Source: Siderastrea siderea
Taxonomy: Eukaryota; Cnidaria; Anthozoa; Scleractinia; Rhizangiidae
Length of the DNA stretch: 64,000 nt
Direction: 5' to 3'
Assembly (NCBI GenBank): GCA_964030785.1
Contig: OZ034970.1
Coordinates: 1,809,411 to 1,873,410, forward strand
Below, one piece after another: positions 51,701 through 57,482 of this stretch. Positions within the stretch are counted from its first letter, which is position 1; the number at the start of each line of letters is the position of its first letter. The position numbers were made by a program, and so were the translations under genes. Below the pieces are notes generated by a model that did not search any database, had not been told where the DNA came from, and saw only the letters and a list, made by a program, of their open reading frames with translations.

Positions 51701-54700
51701 TCAATGTGAAACTTAATCTGAAGGTCATTGTAATTAATTGATATCGTTCTCTTAAAATTTGTTGTTTTTTTTTTATTGTTAGGAATTCCTCGCGAAGAAA
51801 GGATTTGTGCATCGTGATCTGGCAGCTCGAAATGTTCTTGTCGGAGACAAGAAAATTGCAAAAGTAGGAGACTTTGGTCTGACTCGTCATGTGTACGAAG
51901 AGAAAGCCTATCATGCCAAACGAAACAGAAAACTGCCTTTGAAATGGATGTCAATTGAAGCCATCTTTGATCAGACGTTTACAACTCAAAGCGATGTGTA
52001 AGTGTAAAGAGACATCATATCAAGCCTAGATTAAATGTTGAAAGTTGCCTTGCGTTTGTCGAGGTTTTGAATTTTCTTAACTAAATAGCTGCTCTGGATC
52101 TTTGGTTTGACTCGTCATGTGTACGAAGAGAAAGCCTATCATGCCAAACGAAATAGAAAACTGCCTTTAAAATGGATGCCAATTGAAGCCATCTTTGATC
52201 AGACGTTAACAACTCAAAGCGATGTGTAAGTGTAGACAGGATGATGTGATCATATCAAGCTTGGATTAAATGTTGAAAGTTGCCTTGCGATTGTCGAGGT
52301 TTTGAATTTTCTTTACTAAATAGCTGCTCAGAATCGAAGGTGAATAATACCATGATTATTTTCTATAGCTATCTTTTACGATAAATGAATTTGTCTTTTG
52401 CTACTTTTTGCAGATGGGCTTTTGGAGTAGTCCTTTGGGAGTTAGTCACTCTTGGTAAGTTTACATAAACGATGAAATGTTCTGGAATAAACATGCATGA
52501 ACCATATGAAATGACTAATCACGGGTTAACTTTAACTTACTATAACTTTATTATCTGCTTGTAGCTTTGATTGATTTATATTTTCACGGCCTATTACTTA
52601 TTACTGGTTACATCCTGCTAGGTACCTGGTTGTAACGATGATTAATTAACATGCCTATGATGTTGTTTATTATGTGGATCTAGTGCTTGAGTTTGTTAAA
52701 GTGACCCCTCATATAAGAGATATCGATCGAGTAGTGCTTTCCTGTGGTGCTTTTAAACTTTTTCTTTTTGTTCGGCTTTATTATGTTTGTTTGTTTGTTT
52801 GTTGATTCATGGTTGATATCAAAGTACTATCCCTCTTTCACAATAGGCGGTACCCCATATCCAACAATTGACAACAAAGAGTTGCTGCGCCTGCTAAAGG
52901 GAGGATACAGGATGGAAAAACCTGACACCTGTAACGAAGAAATGTAAGCACGTGTTAATATCTGTTTTCCAAAAGGGAAGTTCATCTAACATTAAACAAT
53001 TATCCTGCGAAATCGCGTGGAATATCACCTGATACTTAGCCGACGAGGCCCTAGACCGACTTGGCTAAATCAGGGGATATTCCGCAAGATTGAGCAGGAC
53101 AATTGTTTTATTATTCAGCAAAGTCTCATCGACTACCCTTTTCAGAACAAGAAAAACTATGGTTCTATGATAAAAATACACCGAAGCAAAATTTCAAGAA
53201 ATCGAAGTTTACTATTGTTCAATTCAAGTAGACTCATTTACAAACTCATGTTTATTAATGACAAGCTAAAAGAGAAAAATATTATTGCTACCTTACCGAG
53301 AATAAGTCCTCTTCCTGTGAACTAAAATCTGTTTAAAATTACAACTTTCCGGGAGCAAGTGATTTTGAAGTTTCTGCTTCGCTTGCAATAGCATTTTCTT
53401 GGTTGAGTTCTCACTTTGAAACTTCCAAATTAAACTGTGAATATCCTTGTAAGCTAAAGAAAGTACTTGTTGACTTTTTCAGAGCATTAAATTTTGGAAA
53501 ATTTCTTTCAGGATGTGTTTAAATTTCCGGAAAACACTGCTAAAACTCCATCGCTTTTCAAAATGGCCGCCCGAACAAGCCGTGAAAGAAGATCTGTAGG
53601 GCACTTCCAAATATGGTCAATTACGTATATCGCTGAATATCTGTCATGAACGAATGACAGATATTGAGGGCTTCCTGACCATATATGGGCATAGTAACAA
53701 TTAGTTGAATAACAAATTCTGTTAAATTCAGAACTCAAAATCGTTCCCTGAATGACATTGCTACTGATCAAATTGTTATCAGTGCGAATACAAGAACAAA
53801 TACGGGCGTTAACAAGATCTTGTTTGAGGCTGAAAACTTAAAGCTGCTTACCTTGTCTAAATTTAATTTCTCCAGTTATAAAATGATGACTGAATGCTGG
53901 CAAGAGAATCCAGAAAAACGTCCAACTTTTGCCCAGCTCCGGGAGAGCCTGGAGACCATGATGCAAAAGGACAACCCATACCTGGACCTGACAGCGGTGG
54001 ACGAATCACGAGCCTACTATAACGTACCTTCCTTTAACAGTATCATGGAGGAGTCTTCTGACGATATTGACGATGTTATCTTCGGTGAAGACGGTCAAAA
54101 GGAAGAGGGGTCTAATAAATTTGTGGAATTAACCATTCAAGGTGAATACGAAACTAGAAATCCGCTCAAATCGGCAGTGAAATTTGGGTTGTGGACTGGG
54201 GTGTTTAAATGCTAATATCATGGGTGACAAATTACTCCTTAATTTTGGTGCGAAATTTCAGAGTTAATTTATAATTTCACATGTGAAATTACAAAAATGC
54301 TATGGCAACGGGTCTATAGCTCAGCGCCAAGATGGCGTCGAGGTTAATGATGAAGATGTTTTGTGCAGAACTAAAGCTATTCTGGAAATATTCATTGAGG
54401 ACTCAATCGGTAATCTGTGAATTTTGACTTTTTATTGACTGGACTTCTCAGAAATCAACTGCGAGTCAAAAAGAAGAGATTATTTATGATAGTGTGAGAG
54501 CGAAAGTTTTTGAACGGCGAGTCAGTTGCTGATCGAGTGATCGAACTCAGAGAAGTAATTTAGTGGATTTGGGCACTTCTTCGAATTAAATAAAGGTCAG
54601 TTTTAAATACAAATTTGCTTCCGAAGTTTACTTTCGTTAAAACAAGTTTTCTGTGCGTATTTTGAATGCATTTGTGAAGCCTTCTGAGCCTTGCTCGATG

Positions 54701-56155
54701 GAGCAACGTGGTGCTCGATTCAGTGAATTTGCCGGATAACACGCGAATAACCTTTGCCAAGCGATTTGCTTTGTTACTTTTCAAGTAAAAGTTCAGAGTC
54801 TGGTGTATTTTGGTGTCGGTTACAAATACACGGAATCGCCAAAGCGTGGTAAAAACTTCCCACAAGATTTTTTCATTATTTCACCCAGAAAAATGTGAAC
54901 TTTAGCCAATCTGTGTGCTTTAAATTTTTCAATGCTTGGAGTCCTCGACGCAATAAACAAGTCAAAACCCTGACGATTGTGAGCGTAATTTGTCACCCAT
55001 GATATTAATAGGTAATCAAATGGTATACTCGTGAAATTAGGAAATAATTTCACTTGTGTTTTGTCAAAATTCTAAAGGCGAGGGAAATTATTACAATTTT
55101 TACAAAACGCGCGTGAAATTGTTTCCTAATTTCACTCGTCACCATTTGATTACACATACTAATTAGATGGATTAACCTCGACTTCGATTTCAGTTTTCAA
55201 ATTTCCAGTGAGGGTTTTTCTTTAATTTTAATTTAAGTCATTTGAAACTCGCACAAGTACGTCTTTCCCCTATCCTGGGTACCAGGGAGAAAAGGGCTTG
55301 GGAATGGGGTGGATTGCATTGCAAGTACCTCTAACTTTGATAGTGATTTAAGCTATGACGATGATACTTGGTCGGCTTGTAGTAGATCGAAGGGGCTTTC
55401 TCAGTTAAAACGCTGACTCCAGCGGGGACGCCATGTGGTTTCGTGCATTTTCCAAATCTTCAGCCGAATTTCTAAAACGGAACAATAAATTAAAAAGGTT
55501 CGCTAATATAATACAAGCCCTATCGTGAGAATACATGGCAGGAATGCAAGTCCGCTTTTGTCTTCACAGCGGTCAAACGCACGACACGTGCGCAGTTCAC
55601 GCCATAATTTTACAAAGGAAAAGACAGACAACTGTAGGAAGTTTCACTCTAGCCGCAAAACTTAACGCCGTTTCTGAAAACTTAAGCTTTTTACGTTGAA
55701 TATGTGTTGAAAATCAAGTAACTAACATGCACAAGTTTTGCCGGCGTGAAATTCGGTTTGCCGGGACATATTCTGCATCGTTTTCATACGAACTTCACGC
55801 TCCTAAACTTTTGAACTGATTCAAACTTCAAGGCTCTGAAAGACCAGATGTGACGTAGCTTTTTTCGTTTGACCGCCGTGAAGCTTTTGCCTTATTCCAA
55901 CTTAATAACAACAATTTTCATCACTGTTTCTTTTGCAAAAATACAGGGACCGATGACGACCAAAACAGAGACATGAAAGAAAAGGACATGCAGACGTTAG
56001 ACCAGTCGGCAGATATCGACAACAACATAAGATATGAACTTAATGAGAAAGGTTTCTGTGCAAAGGTTACTCAAGATCATAACGACGTTAAAATTAATTT
56101 GAACGAGCTGGAAAGAAGCATCTACAGACCAGCTAGAAGAGGATTTGCCTTCTAG
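8534..56155 (+). CDS. FN3-repeat receptor tyrosine kinase, 35 exons, 1477 aa
   Basis: Single-pass cell-surface receptor predicted to bind an extracellular ligand and phosphorylate tyrosines in the cytoplasm. Joined exons: 8534-8704, 12947-13003, 13729-13791, 15572-15814, 16213-16390, 17721-17834, 19028-19134, 19999-20061, 20541-20601, 20990-21034, 23592-23806, 25314-25367, 26876-26942, 33563-33744, 34709-34765, 36127-36193, 36585-36763, 37347-37403, 38015-38081, 38613-38839, 39520-39576, 40177-40243, 40739-40938, 41937-41993, 43122-43197, 43431-43581, 44190-44404, 44885-45069, 46539-46637, 46816-47040, 51783-51997, 52414-52454, 52847-52943, 53876-54141, 55947-56155. All introns are GT-AG, phases match at every junction, and the total is divisible by three with one terminal stop. 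The start ATG has A at -3 and G at +4 and opens a signal peptide. The kinase resembles FGFR/class III receptors. The ectodomain is FN3, not Ig, so no vertebrate name fits. Exon borders are read by eye and alternative exons are possible. Confidence 0.88.
10363..11276. mobile_element. 906-bp element flanked by TTAA (piggyBac-like, non-autonomous)
   Basis: TTAA at 10363-10366 and 11273-11276 flanks inverted ends AGACTCTCTGTCGACTACAATGCAACGC and GCGTTGCATTGTGGTCGACAGAGAGTCT (one mismatch). The interior has no transposase frame. TTAA duplication is the hallmark of piggyBac-type insertion. It lies in receptor intron 1. Confidence 0.75.
11438..11512. repeat. Short hairpin repeat (AACCTCGTCTCCAGGGTCTTCTCG)
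   Basis: About 32-bp arms are separated by a GC-rich centre CATGGCCGCGG. They pair with a few mismatches and would form a strong hairpin. Probably a small MITE copy in intron 1. Confidence 0.55.
13809..14147 (-). mobile_element. tRNA-derived SINE copy plus a truncated second copy
   Basis: The tRNA-like head lies on the - strand at 13954-13882 and has A-box and B-box (GGTTCGATTCCC) sequence, but its acceptor stem is mismatched. The tail motif CAACCTAAGCGG...GATGATCTACATATAATT is repeated at 14066-14147 as a headless copy. Together with the + copy at 14148 this forms an inverted SINE cluster inside receptor intron 3. Confidence 0.7.
14148..14417 (+). mobile_element. tRNA-derived SINE copy, + orientation
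   Basis: Head 14214-14287 folds as a tRNA: a perfect 7-bp acceptor (GGCTTGA/TCAAGCC), D stem GCTC/GAGC, and T arm ATGGG/CCCGT around TTCGATT. The anticodon position reads GGT (Thr). The base before it is C where tRNAs have U33, the last anticodon-stem pair is A-C, and the head continues into the same tail as the neighbouring copies. It is therefore a SINE head, not a working tRNA gene. Confidence 0.72.
14636..14716. repeat. AATGTCAACGTC hexamer-type minisatellite, first array
   Basis: About 13 degenerate copies of the 6-mer AATGTC/AACGTC/AATATC. The same unit recurs at 15365-15556. Confidence 0.75.
15365..15556. repeat. AATGTCAACGTC hexamer-type minisatellite, second array
   Basis: About 32 degenerate 6-mer units (AATGTC, AACGTC, AATATC, AATGTT) end 15 bp before the acceptor of receptor exon 4. 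The Asp-Ile and Met-Ser ORFs read across it are repeat artefacts. Confidence 0.85.
16213..21034 (+). CDS. Receptor exons 5-10: end of FN3-1 and the FN3-2 module
   Basis: Exon 5 (16213-16390) completes FN3-1. Its frame is short and hidden, but it reads through without stops and has a good acceptor after a TTTCATTTCATCTAG tract. Exons 6-10 (17721-17834, 19028-19134, 19999-20061, 20541-20601, 20990-21034) make a second module covering about residues 238-367. It begins with [11 protein letters not shown] and holds the strand motif LTASWSPPS. This module is cut into five small exons, whereas the later modules have three. It contains five extra cysteines. Its outer borders are phase 1-1, as in the later modules. 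Exons 8-10 are only 45-63 bp, so this is the least certain stretch of the model. Confidence 0.75.
18298..18442. mobile_element. Small hairpin MITE (GGGCTGAATTTACGAAGCC ends)
   Basis: Inverted arms GGGCTGAATTTACGAAGCC and GGCTTCGTGAATCCAGCCC enclose further pairing segments TTGTTTCTTAA and TTAAGAAACAA. A degraded relative lies at about 35870-35975 (GTTGTTTCTTAACAATAGGC ... GTGAATCCAGCACC). Confidence 0.6.
22663..23430 (+). repeat. 768-bp polypurine GGAA/GGGA microsatellite
   Basis: Nearly uninterrupted GGAA and GGGA tetramers, with almost no pyrimidine on the + strand, in receptor intron 10. Long ORFs on either strand here (Glu-Gly-Arg or Ser-Leu-Pro repeats) are artefacts. Confidence 0.95.
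23592..26942 (+). CDS. Receptor exons 11-13: FN3-3 module
   Basis: Exons 23592-23806 (215 bp), 25314-25367 (54 bp) and 26876-26942 (67 bp) encode about residues 368-479. The B/C strand signature is [20 protein letters not shown]. The second exon carries the E-strand-like [18 protein letters not shown]. The third ends in a Pro just before a phase 1 intron. This is the first of five modules with the same long/short/short exon plan. A GTCC/GTCA microsatellite begins about 40 bp after the first donor. Confidence 0.82.
23846..23962 (+). repeat. GTCC/GTCA tetranucleotide microsatellite
   Basis: A GTCC block is followed by a GTCA block, starting about 40 bp downstream of the exon 11 donor. Confidence 0.85.
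24999..25075. repeat. Short imperfect hairpin (TATTGGATGAGGTT ends)
   Basis: TATTGGATGAGGTT and AACCTCATCCAATA form the outer stem. GAATTCTCAAGGCCTTGATAATTC forms the inner one. Confidence 0.5.
26322..26725. mobile_element. 396-bp element flanked by TTAA
   Basis: TTAA at 26322-26325 and 26722-26725 borders inverted ends AGGGGCAGCATGACGAGGAT and ATCCTCGTGACACTGCCCCT, which pair with one offset. The interior is non-coding. It lies in receptor intron 12, about 150 bp before exon 13. Confidence 0.75.
27455..31424. mobile_element. 4-kb foldback element with 0.86-kb inverted arms
   Basis: Left arm 27455-28309 and right arm 30555-31424 are inverted copies of high identity. They start TATATAGATTTAGCCAAGCC and end near a CGCTAGCGCG-rich hairpin. 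Each arm carries a CGTCCGTC-type short tandem and a tRNA-like block (GGCCTAGTAG ... CCGACGAGCCGGGTTCGACACTC on the right-arm strand). The same 123-residue frame opens in both arms, probably by symmetry. The 2.2-kb centre shows no recognisable transposase. Outer TATATA is palindromic, so the true duplication cannot be told from the inverted repeat. It lies in receptor intron 13. Confidence 0.8.
31425..33562. other. Rest of receptor intron 13
   Basis: No exon is recognised. Small features are a GACGATGACGGAAGTTATCGTTGAAAC stretch near 31520, like Penelope/DIRS 3' ends, and perfect short hairpins at 32068-32096 and 32572-32597 (AACTGAAGTCC / GGACTTCAGTT). Confidence 0.4.
33563..36193 (+). CDS. 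Receptor exons 14-16: FN3-4 module
   Basis: Exons 33563-33744 (182 bp), 34709-34765 (57 bp) and 36127-36193 (67 bp) encode about residues 480-581. The core is [20 protein letters not shown], nearly repeated in the next module ([20 protein letters not shown]), so these two arose by recent duplication. Several N-x-S/T sites suggest glycosylation. A TCCA-type microsatellite starts about 25 bp after the first donor, and a TTAA-flanked element sits in the following intron. Confidence 0.85.
33768..34020 (+). repeat. TCCA/TCCG microsatellite next to exon 14
   Basis: Imperfect TCCA, TCCG and ACCC tetramers start about 25 bp after the exon 14 donor. Looser CGTTCTAT repeats follow to about 34080. The Ser-Ile-His-Pro ORF reading through the donor is an artefact. 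Confidence 0.85.
34147..34582. mobile_element. 428-bp hairpin element flanked by TTAA
   Basis: TTAA at 34147-34150 and 34579-34582 flanks AGTGCACCTAACTCCAAAATAT and its inverted partner ending GGTTAGGTGCACT. A second inverted pair (GGGGCATGGGTCTATTCCTG / CAGGAATAGACCCATGCCCC) lies inside, so nearly the whole element folds on itself. It lies in receptor intron 14. Confidence 0.75.
36585..38081 (+). CDS. Receptor exons 17-19: FN3-5 module
   Basis: Exons 36585-36763 (179 bp), 37347-37403 (57 bp) and 38015-38081 (67 bp) encode about residues 582-682. It is closest to FN3-4. Both share the VRNL start, the [10 protein letters not shown] core, an (N)xTxxxIxGI second exon and a third exon ending in Ala-Pro. 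The last donor is GTCAGT, weaker than its neighbours. Confidence 0.85.
38315..38440 (+). repeat. ATAAT pentanucleotide microsatellite
   Basis: About 25 exact ATAAT units, continuing into GTATG-type pentamers up to about 38490, in receptor intron 19. Confidence 0.92.
38613..40243 (+). CDS. Receptor exons 20-22: FN3-6 module
   Basis: Exons 38613-38839 (227 bp), 39520-39576 (57 bp) and 40177-40243 (67 bp) encode about residues 683-799. The core is [14 protein letters not shown]. The first exon is longer than in the sister modules because the loop after the core is extended and carries two cysteines. The second exon again begins NETSF, as in FN3-4. A long ATAAT microsatellite lies about 170 bp upstream. 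Confidence 0.84.
40739..43197 (+). CDS. Receptor exons 23-25: FN3-7, membrane-proximal module
   Basis: Exons 40739-40938 (200 bp), 41937-41993 (57 bp) and 43122-43197 (76 bp) encode about residues 800-910. The core is [17 protein letters not shown]. The second exon ([19 protein letters not shown]) keeps the 57-bp length and holds two N-x-T sites. The third exon is 9 bp longer than in the sister modules and ends in RPP before the transmembrane exon. The intervening introns hold a hairpin MITE and a Penelope-like remnant. Confidence 0.83.
41063..41356. mobile_element. 294-bp full-hairpin MITE (AGACCGGTTC ends)
   Basis: Arms of about 130 bp starting AGACCGGTTCACGCTCTTAG pair with few mismatches around a short loop near 41205-41215. 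No coding capacity. Receptor intron 23. Confidence 0.75.
42000..42510 (-). pseudogene. Penelope-like element remnant, GIY-YIG-type C-terminus
   Basis: The - strand frame includes [20 protein letters not shown] and ends LIRRL-like ([25 protein letters not shown], stop). This matches the tail of the endonuclease domain of Penelope-like elements, where the helix EMLFIRxLKPxLN follows the catalytic region. Past the stop comes the characteristic ...GTCGAATGGTCGAAACGTC 3' region. The upstream reverse transcriptase is missing, so the copy is truncated. Confidence 0.65.
42738..42782 (+). repeat. ATA trinucleotide microsatellite
   Basis: About 14 AAT units are followed by ATTTAGTACTTATATAACGC. That resembles the sequence beside the ATA tail of the SINE at 47165, so this may be the tail of a related copy. 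Confidence 0.75.
43431..43581 (+). CDS. Receptor exon 26: transmembrane segment
   Basis: Residues 911-960. A 22-residue hydrophobic helix (about 924-945, [20 protein letters not shown] then WC) is followed at once by the basic stop-transfer stretch RRQRQE. This single helix fixes a type I topology, with the FN3 array outside and the kinase inside. The exon starts in phase 1 and ends in phase 2. Confidence 0.9.
44190..45069 (+). CDS. Receptor exons 27-28: kinase N-lobe
   Basis: Exons 44190-44404 and 44885-45069 encode residues 961-1094. Visible motifs are the glycine loop GEGAFGKV (984-991), VAVK with the ATP-binding lysine at 1029, the helix-C glutamate in FLEEIQLM (about 1045-1046), and the hinge [19 protein letters not shown] 29-residue insertion rich in Lys/Ser separates the glycine loop from VAVK. 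That is longer than in FGFR-type kinases. The donor of exon 28 lies just after helix D, where split-kinase receptors carry their insert. Confidence 0.92.
45250..45535. mobile_element. 286-bp MITE, copy 1 (TA-flanked)
   Basis: Ends AGAGCGCTTTTCAAATGAGTGTCG and CGACACTCAATTGAAAACCGCTCT are inverted repeats flanked by TA. A second copy of the same family lies at 61240-61515. A TA target suggests a Tc1/mariner-type parent. Confidence 0.75.
45598..46386 (+). repeat. TTC/TCC polypyrimidine microsatellite
   Basis: An interrupted TTC block (45598-45652) precedes the main, nearly pure TTC and TCC array (45857-46386) in receptor intron 28. The poly-Arg ORF on the - strand is an artefact. Confidence 0.95.
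46539..47040 (+). CDS. Receptor exons 29-30: kinase insert and helix E start
   Basis: Exons 46539-46637 (99 bp) and 46816-47040 (225 bp) encode residues 1095-1202. Residues up to about 1185 form an acidic, low-complexity insert with candidate docking tyrosines, including IYVNAP at 1134-1139. YVN fits the Grb2 SH2 consensus YxN. The end of exon 30 ([17 protein letters not shown]) returns to the kinase fold, with a pattern typical of FGFR/VEGFR/PDGFR relatives. Both exons are phase 0 and multiples of three. Confidence 0.88.
47165..47437 (-). mobile_element. tRNA-derived SINE, antisense, with ATT tail
   Basis: Read on the - strand, the head (47436-47363) is tRNA-like with A box TACCTCAGTGGTAGAGC and B box GGTTCGACTCC. 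It continues through a body to a (TTATTA)n tail at 47228-47168. The anticodon loop has eight bases, so it is not a functional tRNA. It sits just upstream of the LINE in receptor intron 30. Confidence 0.65.
47689..51297 (+). mobile_element. Non-LTR (LINE) retrotransposon, 5'-truncated, ORF2 open
   Basis: One 1138-codon frame (47689-51105) encodes an APE-type endonuclease ([18 protein letters not shown] motifs), a reverse transcriptase ([19 protein letters not shown] and the YADD box in [10 protein letters not shown]) and a C-terminal CxxC...HFLLDC zinc-like motif. The frame starts inside a CT-rich repeat read as Leu, right before SETW. The first part of the endonuclease domain and any ORF1 are therefore missing and the written start is accidental. 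The 3' end is AATAAAGCTTGTTGTTGTTGTTGTT. Flanks ACTCCTACTCCTACTCTC and ACTCCTCATCCTTACTCTC may be a decayed target duplication. The clade cannot be set by eye. Confidence 0.88.
51783..52943 (+). CDS. Receptor exons 31-33: catalytic loop, activation loop, C-lobe
   Basis: Exons 51783-51997, 52414-52454 and 52847-52943 encode residues 1203-1319. They carry HRDLAARN (catalytic Asp 1214), DFG (Asp 1232), an activation-loop tyrosine at 1245, KWMSIEA where most RTKs have [22 protein letters not shown] and [17 protein letters not shown]. All catalytic residues are present, so the kinase should be active. The APE box is changed to SIE, with the structural Glu 1261 kept. The 41-bp exon 32 is the smallest of the gene. 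An intact-looking LINE fills most of the intron before exon 31. Confidence 0.92.
52101..52331 (+). pseudogene. Tandem partial duplicate of kinase exon 31
   Basis: A block of about 228 bp (51873-52100) is repeated directly at 52101-52331. It covers the last 125 bp of exon 31 plus its donor and about 100 bp of intron. The coding parts differ at about five bases, giving Ser to Pro in the SIE box and Phe to Leu before TTQSDV. The other changes are silent. The copy lacks the HRD loop and the Asp of DFG. A possible acceptor (TAG at 52086-52088) would open 52089-52225 in the right phase, so a rare alternative exon is not excluded. Confidence 0.8.
52994..53108. repeat. Hairpin repeat in receptor intron 33
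   Basis: AAACAATTATCCTGC faces GCAGGACAATTGTTT, with inner stems TGGAATATCACCTGAT and ATCAGGGGATATTCC. A second hairpin in the same intron has the core ATATCTGTCAT / ATGACAGATAT at 53637-53664. Both are probably MITE fragments. Confidence 0.55.
53876..56155 (+). CDS. Receptor exons 34-35: end of kinase and signalling tail
   Basis: Exon 34 (53876-54141) closes the kinase with [18 protein letters not shown] and then begins the tail. Exon 35 (55947-56155) ends at TAG. The tail is about 130 residues, acidic, and has candidate phosphotyrosine sites NPYLDL, AYYNVPS, IRYELNE and SIYRPAR. It ends RRGFAF. The intron between these exons holds two nested inverted-repeat elements. Confidence 0.9.
54213..55007. 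mobile_element. 795-bp inverted-repeat element in the last receptor intron
   Basis: Ends TAATATCATGGGTGACAAATTA and TAATTTGTCACCCATGATATTA are exact 22-bp inverted repeats. The centre has no recognised ORF. Confidence 0.7.
55013..55152. mobile_element. 140-bp hairpin element abutting the previous one
   Basis: TAATCAAATGGT...ACTCGTGAAATTAGGAAA faces TTTCCTAATTTCACTCGTCACCATTTGATTA. It begins 5 bp after the 54213-55007 element, suggesting nested or repeated insertion at one site. Confidence 0.65.
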
Positions 56156-57482
56156 ATGCTACATAAACTTTAGATCATGATAGTACACCCAACATATAAC
56201 AAACAAAGAATATAAAACGCCTCAAAAGGGAAGCAAACGATATGTGCAATGGGGTATATAAGGTTCACTTATTGAAGCTACATGTAGGAAACTTTCTTCC
56301 TTATTCTTATGATCCTCAAGTGAAACCTGAAAGCAACTTGTGACAAGTGACATAGCAATATCGGGCCTTCTCGTTGCTCGAGGCGCTTCATTTCCAAAAC
56401 TACCTTAAAGTACGGTAATAGTCACAGAAAAAAGTATTTGAGATATGAGGATTAATAATTTTCTGGAGATCATTCAGAGGAGCCGGATTTGCCTGACAGC
56501 AAAGGACTCGACGAAGGTACCCAACAGCTGGCGTGACCTTTATGCCACACAAATGGAAGAAATGATCATGATGACCACAGATGTATTCGAACATGTCCTT
56601 AGAGCTTAATGTTGGCGTTGTTTTATAATTTCTGTATTACTGGGAAGGATTTTCAGTGCATAAATTGAATAAGAAAACTGAAATTCAAACTGAAATAATC
56701 ATGTTGTTTATTGATTAAGAAAGTTTTTTTAAAACCGTCTAACCTGCTGTGTTTCGCAGTTATGATTTTACCATTATCACGTGAGTCGTACTGGATAAAA
56801 AATCTGAGAAGTTACCCACCATCAACGTGTTTATAGAACATTCACAAAGAAGACAAGGGTGGCTCGCTTTCTGTCATTTTTTAACAACATAAGGTCCCGG
56901 TAAAACGGAATCAGCATTTCATCCAGTGCCGTTTACATTTTATTTTTTCACCCGGAAAATTAGCTGTTAGACGAACGCCAGAACTGTAAAAAGTTTAATA
57001 AAAAGGAGCTAGGTCACGGATAACGCATCTTGAAAAACTAAGCCAACTTTTTTCAAGTTTGTTTACTTGTAGCCCGTCTTAATCTCCCTCAGTCGTAGAT
57101 ACCCTTGTTTAGGTTTGGTTTTCTTATTACTTCTGTGGTGTTTTTTTTTTTACCTTAGGAAACTATTATTTTAATATTTCCTTCAATGTGAAAGTAATTT
57201 TGTTAGATCAGAAAAATGAATTAGTTCCTTTAAATAACGTTTTGAAATCATGAAATCAGATGTAAATCGTTAAAGGAAGGTATTATATAATATGAAATAG
57301 TTATTTCGCCAAAAAAGGAATATTTATCAATTTATTTGTAGTTAAAGAAAATGAAATTGTTAATCGTTAACTTTACAATGTTGTTGTTTTGTCGTTGTTG
57401 CTGTTTTTCTTTGGTTCATAGAGAAGGGGGGAGGGCCTGATCGAAGGTTATTTTTCATCTAAGACATTAGCCTGCCAATAAA
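56156..57482 (+). other. Receptor 3' UTR region with candidate poly(A) signals
   Basis: No ORF is recognised. AATAAA hexamers occur at 56997-57002 and 57477-57482, giving possible 3' UTRs of about 0.85 or 1.35 kb. Which is used cannot be told from sequence. Confidence 0.4.
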
